Assembly (NCBI RefSeq): GCF_003097315.1
Contig: NZ_QDDL01000016.1
Span: 18,203 to 82,202 of the forward strand
DNA: 64,000 nucleotides
Source: Pelagibaculum spongiae
Lineage (GTDB): Bacteria > Pseudomonadota > Gammaproteobacteria > Enterobacterales > Pelagibaculaceae
Direction: 5' to 3'
The translations under genes and the position numbers were made by a program. Shown one piece after another: positions 54,159 to 63,736 of this stretch. Numbering within the stretch: the stretch's first letter is position 1; every line of letters starts with the position of its first letter. The notes beneath the pieces were generated by a model. The model had not been told where the DNA came from. It saw only the letters and a list, made by a program, of their open reading frames with translations, and searched no databases.

Positions 54159-54183
54159 TTTAAAAAATTAGTTTCATTCCTTA

Positions 54184-54218
54184 AACCCTGCCGGTGTTTT
54201 ATCGGTGGGGTTTTTTTT
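54184..54218 (+). terminator. Terminator after gcvP
   Basis: AACCC-CCGGT / ATCGG-GGGTT stem followed by eight T. Confidence 0.85.
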
Positions 54219-54361
54219 ACTTAAAATTCGGGCTGAAATTTTTAAATGCCATTTTTAGAAAATAAAAAAAACGATTTGGCCGGATATGCAATAAGGAAAA
54301 TAGCAAGTGGTAAAAAACACTATGGTCTAGTCTGAATGCAGAGCGAATGCAAGGATACGAC

Positions 54362-55399
54362 ATGGAAACGTCTGCAACAAAAACAACCACTCCGGCACTA
54401 GAAAGTTTGCGCCTTCAGGTGGAAGACATGCTGGAATATGCGCTGGAAAAAGGAAGAGAGGTGCCAGTTGAATTAATCTGTTTAGGTCATCAGTTGTCAG
54501 CTGATGATAATATCGAGCTACAGACGGATCAATTAAACCGACTGAAAAAAATGGCCAGCGCCCATCAGCAATTAACACGAATTGTTGCTCCAGCAACACC
54601 ACAAATGATTTCCATGCTGGCGCAAGACCGACGCCGATCTTCTCCCCTGACTTTTTTAGGAAAACTGCCGGTGTTAAGGCAATTTTCTCTATTATCAATA
54701 TTTTTTATTGTCGCTTTTATCGGTTTGGCAATGTTGCCGGAAATTGGCGAAGTGAATGTCGCCGAATGTATGACCAATGATATTAATTGCCACAATTATC
54801 ACCAGTTATTAGTCGATAAATCCAACACCGAAAATGATATGAGAATAAATTTATTGGCAATTGGTTTTGCCAATTTGCAGGGGCTGGATTTATTAGTTAT
54901 TGAGACATTTTTGTTGTGCTGCGCTGGTATCGGTGCCTGCTTTTCAAACTTATATACTATCAATCGATATGTCGGGCTGGGTACCTATAATCCATTATTA
55001 GAAAGTACCTATTGGACTCGGCTGATCATGGGCCTGATGTGTGGGATTATCATGGCAGAGGTAGTGCCAACTTCTGCTAGTGAATTTGGTAAACCGTTAG
55101 TGGCGCTATTAAGCGGTTTTGCTTCAGAAGTTTACTACAGCATGTTGCAAGAGCTGGTGGCTCGCTTTCAACGATTGTTCTCCAATCCAGATAATAAAAA
55201 TAACCGTGAAGTATTGCAGGTAGAAAAACAGAAAAGCCAATTACAACAGCAAAGGCACCAATTGAATGTGGCCAACTCGCTGATTGATCTCAAAGCAGAC
55301 TTAAGTCAGCAGCAAGACCCGCAATTGTTGAAGCAAACACTAGACAAGGGTATGAATCAAATACTAAAGCAGCAGAGTTCGACTTCTGCCGTAGATTAG
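54362..55399 (+). CDS. Membrane protein of unknown function, 345 aa
   Basis: Start METSATKT at 54362, 7 bp after AAGGA. Cytoplasmic helical N-terminus (about 1-95), three to four membrane helices (LLSIFFIVAFIGLAMLP about 111-127; LLVIETFLLCCAGIGACF about 178-195; LIMGLMCGIIMAEVV about 221-235; a fourth near 245-260), then a Gln-rich coiled-coil tail (about 280-340). No family recognised. Not obviously linked to the gcv genes. Confidence 0.6.
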   Translation: METSATKTTTPALESLRLQVEDMLEYALEKGREVPVELICLGHQLSADDNIELQTDQLNRLKKMASAHQQLTRIVAPATPQMISMLAQDRRRSSPLTFLGKLPVLRQFSLLSIFFIVAFIGLAMLPEIGEVNVAECMTNDINCHNYHQLLVDKSNTENDMRINLLAIGFANLQGLDLLVIETFLLCCAGIGACFSNLYTINRYVGLGTYNPLLESTYWTRLIMGLMCGIIMAEVVPTSASEFGKPLVALLSGFASEVYYSMLQELVARFQRLFSNPDNKNNREVLQVEKQKSQLQQQRHQLNVANSLIDLKADLSQQQDPQLLKQTLDKGMNQILKQQSSTSAVD

Positions 55400-55852
55400 A
55401 TTGGTAGATTAAGACCTGCGCCGGACTGGCCTCTGCGGTGGATTAGAACGCTGCTGCAGTCTTTCATTTTCAATATTGGACTGACCATTTGTTTTAAGTC
55501 AGTTCTTTATTGACATCAAAGTATTAGCATCTAGATCGCAACAAACACTCAGTGATTTTTTTACTATTTTGCCTGTCAGGGATTGCAGCCTGAGCAATCT
55601 GGCGTTAGGGTGCTGGCAAAATCTTGATGGATCTATGACGATTTTGTTAATCGCTCATCAGTTTCACAGGCTTTTGCTGCGGACTAAGCCCGTGATCATC
55701 GCGTAATAGATGAATTACAAAATAATAATAACAATAACGGGTTGCTAAAGGATCTGGCTCCCCGAGGAGTGGTCTGGACTATGAACAGAACAAATGTGCA
55801 GGCAAGAAAATCTTGGTTGCCGAACGATCTTACCGACGCAGAGGAAAAGCTT
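55400..55852. other. Gap upstream of the FolD-like gene
   Basis: No separate gene. The folD-like frame stays open back to 55742, but the segment before 55853 has no FolD similarity. Confidence 0.5.
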
Positions 55853-56776
55853 ATGGATCAGAAGGTCATAGACGGCCGGGCCCACGCGGCAGGTAACCTG
55901 AAGGTTATTAGCCAGGATGTTGAAGTTTTGAAAGAGCAGGGTTGGAATCCCCAGCTAATTTCTGTGATGGTCGGAGATGTACAAGAAGCGGCACTCTATG
56001 TCCGAAACCAAAAGCGTATTGCCGAGCAGGCAGGTATTGCTTTCAGAGAAAAGCGCTTACCAGAAAGCATTACCGAAGCAGAAATGCAGGCAGCGATAGC
56101 TGGCTTGAATGCCGATCCAAGTGTTTCAGGTATTATTCTTCAGCGGCCAATGCCCGCTCACCTCAACGTAAAAGCGCTGCAAAAAGCGGTTCATCCTTTA
56201 AAAGATGTCGAAGGAATGCACCCAGAATCTATCGGTAATATTGTTTATAAAGAAATGGAACTTGGCCCTTGTACAGCAATGGCGGCGGTTGAAATTCTTA
56301 AAAGCACCGGCCTAAAACTCGAAGGGCTGGAAGTGGTGGTTATTGGCCATTCAGAAATTGTCGGTAAGCCAATTGCTTTCTTGTTGTTAGCCGAAGGTGC
56401 TACGGTGACTGTTTGCCATCATATGACGCATAATGTGGCAGTACATACTCGTCGTGCCGATGTGGTATTTGTTGCGGTAGGTAAAGCAGGTTTAGTGACT
56501 GGCGATATGCTCAAGCCAGGTGCTGCAGTAATTGATATCGGCATTAACCAAGTGGTCGATGCACAAGGTAATTCCAAAGTGGTTGGCGATGCTGATTTCG
56601 AAAGCTGTAGCCAAGTTGCCGGTTGGATTACTCCGGTTCCCGGCGGTGTTGGCCCGGTTACAGTATCGGTACTCATGCGAAATGCAGTGACCGCAACCCA
56701 GCGCCAAAAAGCGCATTATGAAAGTGAATACAGCCACCGATTTGTCCCAGCGGGCATGAGTCCGGTTGGTTTGTAA
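55853..56776 (+). CDS. FolD paralogue lacking two catalytic residues
   Basis: 307 aa from ATG at 55853, 7 bp after AGAGGA; this matches FolD length. Both FolD domains are present, including PVPGGVGPVTVSVLMRN and the Rossmann motif VVIGHSEIVGKP. Against E. coli FolD the catalytic Lys54 is Gln53 (YVRNQKR for YVASKRK) and Asp121 is Glu120 (KDVEGMH for KDVDGFH); Gln98 is kept (Gln97). Loss of that Lys is expected to abolish cyclohydrolase activity and may leave dehydrogenase activity. A canonical folD follows 137 bp downstream. Confidence 0.85.
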   Translation: MDQKVIDGRAHAAGNLKVISQDVEVLKEQGWNPQLISVMVGDVQEAALYVRNQKRIAEQAGIAFREKRLPESITEAEMQAAIAGLNADPSVSGIILQRPMPAHLNVKALQKAVHPLKDVEGMHPESIGNIVYKEMELGPCTAMAAVEILKSTGLKLEGLEVVVIGHSEIVGKPIAFLLLAEGATVTVCHHMTHNVAVHTRRADVVFVAVGKAGLVTGDMLKPGAAVIDIGINQVVDAQGNSKVVGDADFESCSQVAGWITPVPGGVGPVTVSVLMRNAVTATQRQKAHYESEYSHRFVPAGMSPVGL

Positions 56777-56792
56777 ATTTCACTAGAAATTA

Positions 56793-56828
56793 AAAAAGCC
56801 CGGGCAGTTGATGCTCGGGCTTTTTGTT
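56793..56828 (+). terminator. Terminator between the two FolD genes
   Basis: AAAAAGCCCG...CGGGCTTTTT stem-loop with trailing T run, so the two paralogues are probably separate transcripts. Confidence 0.85.
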
Positions 56829-56913
56829 ATGATTCGCAGTAGATTGAAACCTGCTCGCAAGCTGCATCGTATTGATCGGCTTTTAACCCGGCAAAAATAT
56901 TCGGAGAAGTTGT

Positions 56914-57804
56914 GTGACAGCACAGATTATTGATGGCAAAGCGATAGCGGCCAATGTGAAAGTCTGGTTAAAACAGCAAATCAGCCAGTTGAAGCAACAG
57001 CATCAAAAGGTGCCACATTTAGCTTGTGTGTTAGTCGGCGAAAATGCAGACAGTGCCAGCTATGTAAGAAGTAAATTAAAAACCGCTAATGACTTAGGCA
57101 TGCAAGTGAGCGATTTACATTTGCCAGCTGAAATTAGCCAAGATCAATTGTTGCAAAAAATTCAGCAGTTAAATTTAGATCAGAATATTAATGGTATTTT
57201 GGTTCAATTGCCTTTGCCAAAACATATCGATGAAAATTTAATTATTGAAACCATTAATCCGGAAAAAGATGTTGATGGTTTGCACCCACAAAACCTCGGT
57301 AAATTATTCGCCAATCAAGATGGTATTAAATCGTGCACGCCTTTAGGTTGCATGATTTTAATTGACTCGGTGCTTTCTGATTTATCCGGTAAAAATGCGT
57401 TAGTGATTGGCCGTTCAACGCTGGTTGGCAAGCCAATGGCGGCCATGTTGTTAAATGCTGATTGCTCGGTACAAATTGCCCATAGCAAGACTAAAAACTT
57501 GGCTGCTTTGTGCCAACAGGCAGATATTATTATCGCCGCAGCTGGTGCACCAAAATTGGTGAAAGCCGATTGGGTAAAAGCTGAAGCAGTGTTAATTGAT
57601 GTCGGATTAACCTGGGATCAAACCGCTAAACAAGGCAAAGGTGGTTTGGTTGGTGATATTGATTTTGCATCGGTCAGCGAAAAAGCAGCAGCGATTACCC
57701 CAGTACCTGGCGGCGTTGGCCCAATGACTATTGCCGGTTTAATGCTGAATAGTTTTGAAGCAACTTGTCGGCAAAATAATCTGCCGGTGGTGGTATATCG
57801 GTAG
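56914..57804 (+). CDS. folD: Bifunctional methylenetetrahydrofolate dehydrogenase/cyclohydrolase
   Basis: 296 aa, GTG start (VTAQIIDGKAIA). All catalytic residues are present: Tyr and Lys in SYVRSKLK, Gln in ILVQLPLP, Asp in KDVDGLHP; cofactor motif VIGRSTLVGKP; C-terminal TPVPGGVGPMTIAGL. It oxidises 5,10-methylene-THF and hydrolyses methenyl-THF to 10-formyl-THF, taking C1 units from GlyA and the glycine cleavage system nearby. Confidence 0.96.
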   Translation: MTAQIIDGKAIAANVKVWLKQQISQLKQQHQKVPHLACVLVGENADSASYVRSKLKTANDLGMQVSDLHLPAEISQDQLLQKIQQLNLDQNINGILVQLPLPKHIDENLIIETINPEKDVDGLHPQNLGKLFANQDGIKSCTPLGCMILIDSVLSDLSGKNALVIGRSTLVGKPMAAMLLNADCSVQIAHSKTKNLAALCQQADIIIAAAGAPKLVKADWVKAEAVLIDVGLTWDQTAKQGKGGLVGDIDFASVSEKAAAITPVPGGVGPMTIAGLMLNSFEATCRQNNLPVVVYR

Positions 57805-57956
57805 GTTGTTTAAGGCTAGTTCTAATCAACCTACCTAAGTTAATCTTTGGTCTTTGTAGACGTATTGAAGGCAGAGGAAAAGAAGTTCAAAAACATCAAT
57901 GTCTTCATCGTTGGTGTTTGGGCTGCCAATCATGAATAATCAAATGGAATTGAATT

Positions 57957-58268
57957 ATGAACCTGAGAAATGTTTGCCTTATCCTATTAATTTCGTTTGC
58001 TGGCTATACCGGTTATACGATGTCAATTGCAGAACAATCTCTGCTCAGTTTTGGTTATCAATTGATATCCAGCCCAGATACTGCACAGGTAGTTGTTGAT
58101 TTGTACATCATGGCGATTTTAGCTCTTATTTGGATGTATCACGATATAAAAGGTAGAGGGAAAACAATTAAGCATTGGTTGCCCTATGCATTATTAACAT
58201 TGACATTTGTTTCAATCGGACCATTGCTCTATTTGGTACTCAGACCTAAAAATAGTGCTGGTAAATGA
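57957..58268 (+). CDS. DUF2834 small membrane protein
   Basis: 103 aa, three membrane helices. Family pattern: GYTGYTMSIAEQSLLSFGYQ (20 residues), VVDLYIMAILALIWMYHDIKG, then ISIGPLLYLVLRP-type ending (VSIGPLLYLVLRPK). Function of the family is unknown. Ribosome site is weak. Confidence 0.75.
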   Translation: MNLRNVCLILLISFAGYTGYTMSIAEQSLLSFGYQLISSPDTAQVVVDLYIMAILALIWMYHDIKGRGKTIKHWLPYALLTLTFVSIGPLLYLVLRPKNSAGK

Positions 58269-58307
58269 CTCTAGTGCACTAAGAATATAAAGCGCAATTA
58301 TTCCGTT

Positions 58308-58811
58308 ATGATCAGAAAAGCAATAAAAAAAGACGTAGCTGAAGTCTCAAAGATACATGTGCTGTCATGGCAACATGCTTACAAAGGCATTATTAATCAG
58401 TCGTTTCTTGACGGTCTTGATGTTGAAAAAAGAAAGGTGTCTTGGAATAAAATTCTTGAACAATCTCTGGGTGATCTTTTTGTCGCAGTGGACAACCAAC
58501 AAATTATTGGTTTTGTCCATATTTGCCGCTGCAGAGATTCAGATCAAAACTCTGAAAAAGTAGGCGAGATTACTTCAATTTATCTCGATCCAAAACACGT
58601 CGGTAGAGGTGTAGGCTTTCAGTTGTTTACTCAAGCAATCAAAACGCTAAAAGCATCAGGGTTCGAAAAGGTCATGCTGTGGGTTCTGCAAGAAAATTAC
58701 TCTGCACGAGCATTTTACGACAAGATGGGTTTTGAAGCTGATGGAACAGAAAAGTATCTAGAAAATCTGTTGCTTACCGAAATACGTTATCAACGAGCAT
58801 TAAGCGAATAG
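58308..58811 (+). CDS. GNAT-family N-acetyltransferase
   Basis: 167 aa. Acetyl-CoA motif in SIYLDPKHVGRGVGFQLF (about 87-104) and the C-terminal NYSARAFYDKMGFEADG with the catalytic Tyr. It resembles amino-group acetyltransferases of the RimI-like/PhnO-like type; substrate cannot be read from sequence. No partner antitoxin gene is adjacent. Confidence 0.85.
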   Translation: MIRKAIKKDVAEVSKIHVLSWQHAYKGIINQSFLDGLDVEKRKVSWNKILEQSLGDLFVAVDNQQIIGFVHICRCRDSDQNSEKVGEITSIYLDPKHVGRGVGFQLFTQAIKTLKASGFEKVMLWVLQENYSARAFYDKMGFEADGTEKYLENLLLTEIRYQRALSE

Positions 58812-58851
58812 TAAAAAACATTGCTGGCAGAAAGAGCTACGATCCTTAGAT

Positions 58852-59007
58852 ATCGTCGTACCAGCATCCCTGCTTCCTTACGACATACAGTCCATCCTTG
58901 GACATCGTCGTACCAGCATCCCTGCTTCCTTACGACATACAGTCCGTCCTTGGACATCGTCGTACCAGCATCCCTGCTTCCTTGCGACATACAGTCCATC
59001 CTTGGAC
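58852..59007. repeat. Tandem array, three copies of a 52-bp unit
   Basis: Units begin at 58852, 58904 and 58956 with period exactly 52 and only 2-3 substitutions. Each unit holds two potential hairpins: GTCGTA...TACGAC with inner AGCA/TGCT, and GTCCA-TCCT-TGGAC. A partial fourth unit (GATCCTTAGAT) precedes the array. It lies between convergent GNAT and glpF, next to a terminator. Confidence 0.95.
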
Positions 59008-59039
59008 ATAAAAACCGGCCTATTGAGGCCGGTTTTTTA
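59008..59039. terminator. Bidirectional terminator GNAT/glpF
   Basis: AAAAACCGGCC / GGCCGGTTTTT with a TATTGA loop. Confidence 0.92.
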
Positions 59040-59069
59040 TTCGGATTAAAAATTAAGCTCAGTTAATAT

Positions 59070-59807
59070 TTAAACCAGAGCTTTCCATAATAACGCTGCA
59101 ATAATACAACCAACAATCGGTGCAACGACTGGAATCCAGCTGTAGCCCCAATCGCTATCGCCCTTGTCTTTGATTGGCAAGATGGCGTGCATAATCCGTG
59201 GGCCAAGGTCACGAGCAGGGTTGATTGCATAACCGGTGGTGCCGCCCAGAGAGAGGCCAATCGCGGTCACTAATACTGCTACAGGCCATGCGCCTAAAGT
59301 ACCTAAACCGATTTGTACATTTTCTAGGCCGTTTGCACTAAAGGTCGGGCCAGATAAATATAGAATGACAAATACCAGTGCAAAGGTGCCGATGACTTCG
59401 TTAATGAAGTTGTTGGCGGTATTGCGAATGGCTGGGCCAGTTGAAAAAACTGCTAGTTTTAAGCCTTTGTCTTCAGTTGCATCAAAGTGTGTTTTATAAC
59501 AAGCAAATACACCCAGAGCACCTAACATGGCGCCGATCATTTCAGCAACGATATAGGTTCCAACATCAGCCCATGGGAATAAGCCTGCGACCGCTAAACC
59601 AATCGTCACTGCCGGGTTTAAGTGTGCGCCAGAAAATGGCCCTGCCACTGCGACACCGGTAAATACTGCAAAGCCCCAACCAAATGTAATAACAATCCAG
59701 CCGGAGTTGTTACCCTTGGTGCCAGTTAAGACGACGTTTGCAACAACACCGCCACCAAACAAAATTAGAAAAAATGTGCCGAGAATTTCAGCTATAAAGG
59801 GGGACAT
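59070..59807 (-). CDS. glpF: Glycerol uptake facilitator (aquaglyceroporin)
   Basis: 245 aa, six membrane helices plus two half-helices carrying the NPA boxes: SGAHLNPAVTIG and GYAINPARDLGPR. The Asp after the second NPAR marks glycerol facilitators rather than pure water channels. GGAGG precedes ATG by 6 bp. It lies 83 bp after glpK on the same strand, an order reversed from E. coli glpFK. Confidence 0.93.
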   Translation of the reverse strand: MSPFIAEILGTFFLILFGGGVVANVVLTGTKGNNSGWIVITFGWGFAVFTGVAVAGPFSGAHLNPAVTIGLAVAGLFPWADVGTYIVAEMIGAMLGALGVFACYKTHFDATEDKGLKLAVFSTGPAIRNTANNFINEVIGTFALVFVILYLSGPTFSANGLENVQIGLGTLGAWPVAVLVTAIGLSLGGTTGYAINPARDLGPRIMHAILPIKDKGDSDWGYSWIPVVAPIVGCIIAALLWKALV

Positions 59808-59836
59808 ACCGCGCCTCCGAAAAAATCTGTGAAATT

Positions 59837-59878
59837 AATCAGGCTGGCTAAAATAATAATTAAATAGCCAGCCTGATT
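59837..59878 (-). repeat. Hairpin in the glpK-glpF gap
   Basis: 14-bp arms AATCAGGCTGGCTA / TAGCCAGCCTGATT with a 14-bp AT loop, immediately after the glpK stop. No real T run, so it may stabilise glpK mRNA or attenuate glpF rather than fully terminate. Confidence 0.75.
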
Positions 59879-59890
59879 ATTAAAGAGTCA

Positions 59891-61369
59891 TTACTTGTCG
59901 GTACGAACACGGTCAACTGCGTCTAACCAACCAGCATAATGAGTTGAGCGTTTCTCGTCATCCCATTTAGCTTCGAAGCGGCGATCTGATTGCCAGTGTT
60001 GCTTCAGTGCATCGAGTGATTCAAAGAAACCAACTCTCAGGCCTGCTAGGTATGCAACACCGAGAGCAGTTGTTTCAGTAACCACTGGACGGTCGATGGT
60101 AATGCCTAAAACATCAGACATGTTCTGACAAACCCAGTTATTAACAACCATGCCGCCATCTACGCGTAATGCTTTAGGGCGAACGCCATCGGCAGCCATT
60201 GCTTCCATCAAATCTTTAGTTTGATAGCAAACAGATTGCAGGCCGGCTGTTACTAATTCTTTGATGCCTGTGTCACGAGTTAGTCCGAAGATGCCGCCAC
60301 GTGCGTTTGGATCCCAGTAAGGCGCGCCCAGACCGGTAAATGCAGGTACTAGATAAACGCCAGGGTTATCGCCGACTTTATTGGCTAGAGATTCTGTAAC
60401 AACGGCATCGGGGAATAGACGTAAACCGTCGCGTAACCATTGAATGGTGGTACCGGCGTTGAAGATTGAGCCTTCCAGCGCGTAAGTAGTTTTGCCATCT
60501 AAACGGAAGCCAACAGTAGTTAACATCTTGTTTTTTGATTTCAGCGGCTTGTCGCCGGTGTTCAAAATCATAAAGCAACCAGTACCGTAGGTGCTTTTGA
60601 TTTCGCCTTCTTCAAAACAAGTTTGGCCGAATAATGCTGCTTGCTGGTCACCGGCAATGCCGGTAATCGCAATTTCACCACCAAATAATTCAGGGTCGGT
60701 CACGCCGAAGTCAGCTGAGCAGTCTTCAACCTGTGGCAGCATGCAAGCAGGCACTCGGAATAAATCGAGTAATTCTTGATCCCATTCTTGGGTATGAATA
60801 TTGAACAGATTGGTGCGAGAAGCATTGGTTGCGTCTGTTTTGTGAGATTTCCCGCCAGTTAAACGCCATAGCAAAAAGGTATCAACAGTACCAAAGCGTA
60901 ATTTACCGGCTTCAGCTAATTCACGAGCGCCTTCGACGTTGTCTAATTGCCAAGCAATTTTAGTTGCTGAGAAATAAGCATCTAGCAGCAAACCCGTTTT
61001 ATCGCTGACCATATCTGCTTTACCAGCAGCTTGTAATTCTTTACATAAAGGTGCAGTACGGCGGTCTTGCCAAACAATAGCGTGGTGAATTGGCTTGCCT
61101 GTTTCTGCATCCCATACGACAGTTGTTTCGCGTTGGTTGGTAATGCCGATCGCAGCGATATCAGAAGCACTGATACCTTTTTCAGCCATTACTTTTTTAC
61201 AAACAGTAACGGTAGTTGCCCAGATTTCTTCTGCGTCATGTTCAACATATCCGTCAGCAGGGAAGTATTGAGTAAACTCTTGCTGAGCAACACCGGCTGG
61301 TAAGCCTTGCTTGTCGAATAAAACTGCACGAGTGCTGGTAGTGCCCTGGTCAATGGAAAGGATGTACAT
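59891..61369 (-). CDS. glpK: Glycerol kinase
   Basis: 492 aa FGGY-family sugar kinase. N-terminal phosphate loop [15 protein letters not shown]; glycerol site residues in [11 protein letters not shown] and [15 protein letters not shown] site [11 protein letters not shown] and [15 protein letters not shown] sits 8 bp before ATG. It traps glycerol as glycerol-3-phosphate after entry by GlpF, the next gene. Confidence 0.97.
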   Translation of the reverse strand: MYILSIDQGTTSTRAVLFDKQGLPAGVAQQEFTQYFPADGYVEHDAEEIWATTVTVCKKVMAEKGISASDIAAIGITNQRETTVVWDAETGKPIHHAIVWQDRRTAPLCKELQAAGKADMVSDKTGLLLDAYFSATKIAWQLDNVEGARELAEAGKLRFGTVDTFLLWRLTGGKSHKTDATNASRTNLFNIHTQEWDQELLDLFRVPACMLPQVEDCSADFGVTDPELFGGEIAITGIAGDQQAALFGQTCFEEGEIKSTYGTGCFMILNTGDKPLKSKNKMLTTVGFRLDGKTTYALEGSIFNAGTTIQWLRDGLRLFPDAVVTESLANKVGDNPGVYLVPAFTGLGAPYWDPNARGGIFGLTRDTGIKELVTAGLQSVCYQTKDLMEAMAADGVRPKALRVDGGMVVNNWVCQNMSDVLGITIDRPVVTETTALGVAYLAGLRVGFFESLDALKQHWQSDRRFEAKWDDEKRSTHYAGWLDAVDRVRTDK

Positions 61370-62229
61370 CTTTCATCTCCTGATGCGACCGGTCATCTGT
61401 GATGCCGGTGATTGCTTGCAACGCCTGTAAACAATGGGGTGAGAACGCCAAAGTGAGACTCTAGATTATCCTTATCACACCTTGTGTTAAGGATGTTCTC
61501 AAAATGTGTCGAGTGGCGATTTCTGTATTTTTGGAAAAGCTTCTCGAACATCGTCTGGTTAAAAATCTATCTAGAATCTGGTTTTTTCATTTGACACAGA
61601 TCAAGCTAGTTTTTGTTGTTGGTTTATGATCAAGTGGTGACTTCTTTTGTTCGTAAAAGAAAGTCTTTACAATAAATATTTGTTATTTAAGTATTTTTAT
61701 CAAAAACGTGCTTACCTAATAATAATCGTAATTAAAGTTTTCATAGCTTTTAACTATTTTTCTATTTGACGCTTATTCGTCGTATAACGAGGTAGTCTCT
61801 AGGAAATAAAGAGGTACCTGTTCTTTGCAACTATTTGAAAAAAAACTACAAACTAACTTATGGGTGTTTTAATTTAATTGGTTCAACCAATATAACCTGA
61901 TGCATATCATTAAAAAAACAAAAAATGTTTAATAACTTCAGTTATGAGAGGTTTCTCTAGTGATTATTGTTTCTATCAAAAAAATAGTGCGCGATTGGTG
62001 ACTAGAAAAAGAGCTTTTCAAATGGATAAATGTGAAATACGAACATAAATAGTGACTATTAAGTCGTAATAGAAAGTCGAAAGCGAAGTTAATAGAGTTA
62101 ACTGGTTGTTAATTGGCAGAGCGAATGGTTGAAATCGTGACAAATAAAGCAATATAACGGTGGTCGGTCTTGCCGAACCATCATTCTAGCGTGTGTGATT
62201 CAAAGCAAACGCTTCAGAGGATTACAAGT
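61370..62229. other. Long AT-rich upstream region of glpK and the PLD gene
   Basis: 860 bp without a gene. Contains a small hairpin TTCTTTT/AAAAGAA near 61641-61660 and the FNR-like site listed separately. The rest is AT-rich with many in-frame stops. No degraded gene was recognised. Confidence 0.5.
61591..61604. promoter_or_regulatory. FNR/ANR-like box upstream of glpK
   Basis: TTGACACAGATCAA differs from TTGATnnnnATCAA at one base. It lies 222 bp upstream of the glpK start, so control of glpK by oxygen level is only a possibility. Confidence 0.35.
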
Positions 62230-62913
62230 ATGCATTATCAGCAGTTAGAGCAGCATCTGGTGCAAACACTGGAAGACTTCCGCCTTGATGCTCAGGAAAA
62301 AAGTGAGTTGCGAGCGCTGGCTGGGCAGTTGCCAATTGCTGATATTCGCTATTTACGTAATAAGGCTTTTGAGCTGGTTCGCCAGCCAGTGGAAAAGGGG
62401 GGCGAAGATGCTGCAATTCATCTTCGGTGGCTTGAGCAGGTAGTAAAAACGATTGATAAAGCGGCGAGTAAAACTGAAATTTCCCCTACCGTCGATTTTA
62501 GTCCGGGTCAGAATTGCCTAAAACGCTTAATCGAAACGCTTAGCAATGCTAGAGCCAGCTTAGATATTTGTGTATTTACTATTTCAGATGACCGAATCAC
62601 CGATGCTATTTTAAAAGCACATCAGCGCGGTGTTCAGGTACGAGTGATTACTGATAATGATAAGGCCAATGATCGAGGTAGTGATGTGTTTTTTCTGAAA
62701 GAGCAAGGCGTTCCTGTCCGCTTGGATGAAACACCGTGGCATATGCACCACAAATTTGCTTTGGTTGATGATGCGCTATTAGTCAATGGCAGTTTTAACT
62801 GGACGCGAACCGCATCAGAAAAAAACCAGGAAAACCTAGTAATTACTGGCCATACCAAGCTAGTGAGTGAATTTAAAAAACAGTTTGATTATTTATGGAA
62901 GAGTTATAAGTAG
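62230..62913 (+). CDS. Phospholipase D-like (single HKD) protein
   Basis: 227 aa from ATG at 62230 (AGAGG upstream); a longer frame to 62170 is less likely. Helical N-terminal domain (about 1-85) followed by one PLD domain with the motif MHHKFALVDDALLVNGSFNWT (given short: HHKFALVDDALLVNGSFN). A single HKD means it must dimerise, as in Nuc-type endonucleases and PLD6-like proteins. No signal peptide, so a cytoplasmic nuclease or phosphodiesterase is more likely than a lipase. Confidence 0.8.
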   Translation: MHYQQLEQHLVQTLEDFRLDAQEKSELRALAGQLPIADIRYLRNKAFELVRQPVEKGGEDAAIHLRWLEQVVKTIDKAASKTEISPTVDFSPGQNCLKRLIETLSNARASLDICVFTISDDRITDAILKAHQRGVQVRVITDNDKANDRGSDVFFLKEQGVPVRLDETPWHMHHKFALVDDALLVNGSFNWTRTASEKNQENLVITGHTKLVSEFKKQFDYLWKSYK

Positions 62914-63382
62914 AGCTATCTGGAAAGGAATGCATTTCGACGAAGTGTTGGCGTTGGCCGGGTCTGTTCTAATATTGCGTAATGATAGTGGCTTACCCCT
63001 CTAGGAAGGAGCCCCAAGCTGCGGCTGATAAGGTTGTTCAGTCTGTTCCTGAATGTTTGTGCATCTATATTGTTTGAGATGTCTATTAAACCGACTTCAA
63101 ACCCTGTTGGTAACATGCAATTCATAATACAAACGTATTTTTTAGACTAGGATAATGCCATACAATTCACTTGTGTAAGATTGCTATTGGTCGCAAAAAT
63201 AATGATGGACGAGCTATTGTTTTGTAAAAGCTTTCCAAGGTTTACAGACATTTTCATTTCATTATGGGTCATTGAATCTGACAGGCTCAAAAACAAACCA
63301 CGGTGTGAGTCAGTCATAGCGAAACGAGAGCCATAAGCATTTAAAGAGTGGCAAAATATTGTAATTAAATTGTTAGGTGAAA
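62914..63382. other. Gene-free stretch before an interrupted gene
   Basis: No convincing gene. A 69-codon minus frame at 62916-63125 has no ribosome site or recognised similarity and may be a decayed remnant. Confidence 0.4.
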
Positions 63383-63736
63383 TTACACCTTTGTCATTAA
63401 ATGCATTTTTTTAATGTATTCAGATAGTTTTATTAGATAGTGTTGATCATAAAAATCGATTCCACTACCTCGCTTGGGGAAAGCTGTTGGGCTACCGCCA
63501 CTATTTAAGAAAACTAGACACGCCGTAATTTGTGACATAGTAGCAGGATGGATTTCCGATGAAATAACTTCATAGAGTTGGCTAGTATCAAGTGAGTGGA
63601 AATTGCTGAAAAAGTATTCTCGCAATAATAATTTAAAACGAGAGACTTTAGGTTTAGTTGTAGGTGACTGGGAATGTTGAAGGCTGCTGTATATGTTATC
63701 CCATAACAAGTCTTGTAACTTGTAACCATTCAGCAC
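63383..63736 (-). pseudogene. Unknown gene cut at its 5' end by IS66
   Basis: 117-codon frame whose first residues (MLNGY) are encoded by the IS terminal repeat; native sequence starts at about 63721 with KLQDLLWDNIYSSLQ. The start codon is therefore supplied by the IS or missing, and the true N-terminus lies beyond the element, outside the window. The visible part is helical (RFKLLLREYFFSNFHSL, TACLVFLNSGGSP) and not recognised. Confidence 0.55.

Noticed and set aside
58790..58999. Minus-strand ORF across the 52-bp array
   Set aside because: Its repeating peptide pattern is just translation of the tandem repeat; no ribosome site or family.
62916..63125. 69-aa minus-strand ORF after the PLD gene
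   Set aside because: No start signal or recognised similarity; treated as non-coding or decayed.
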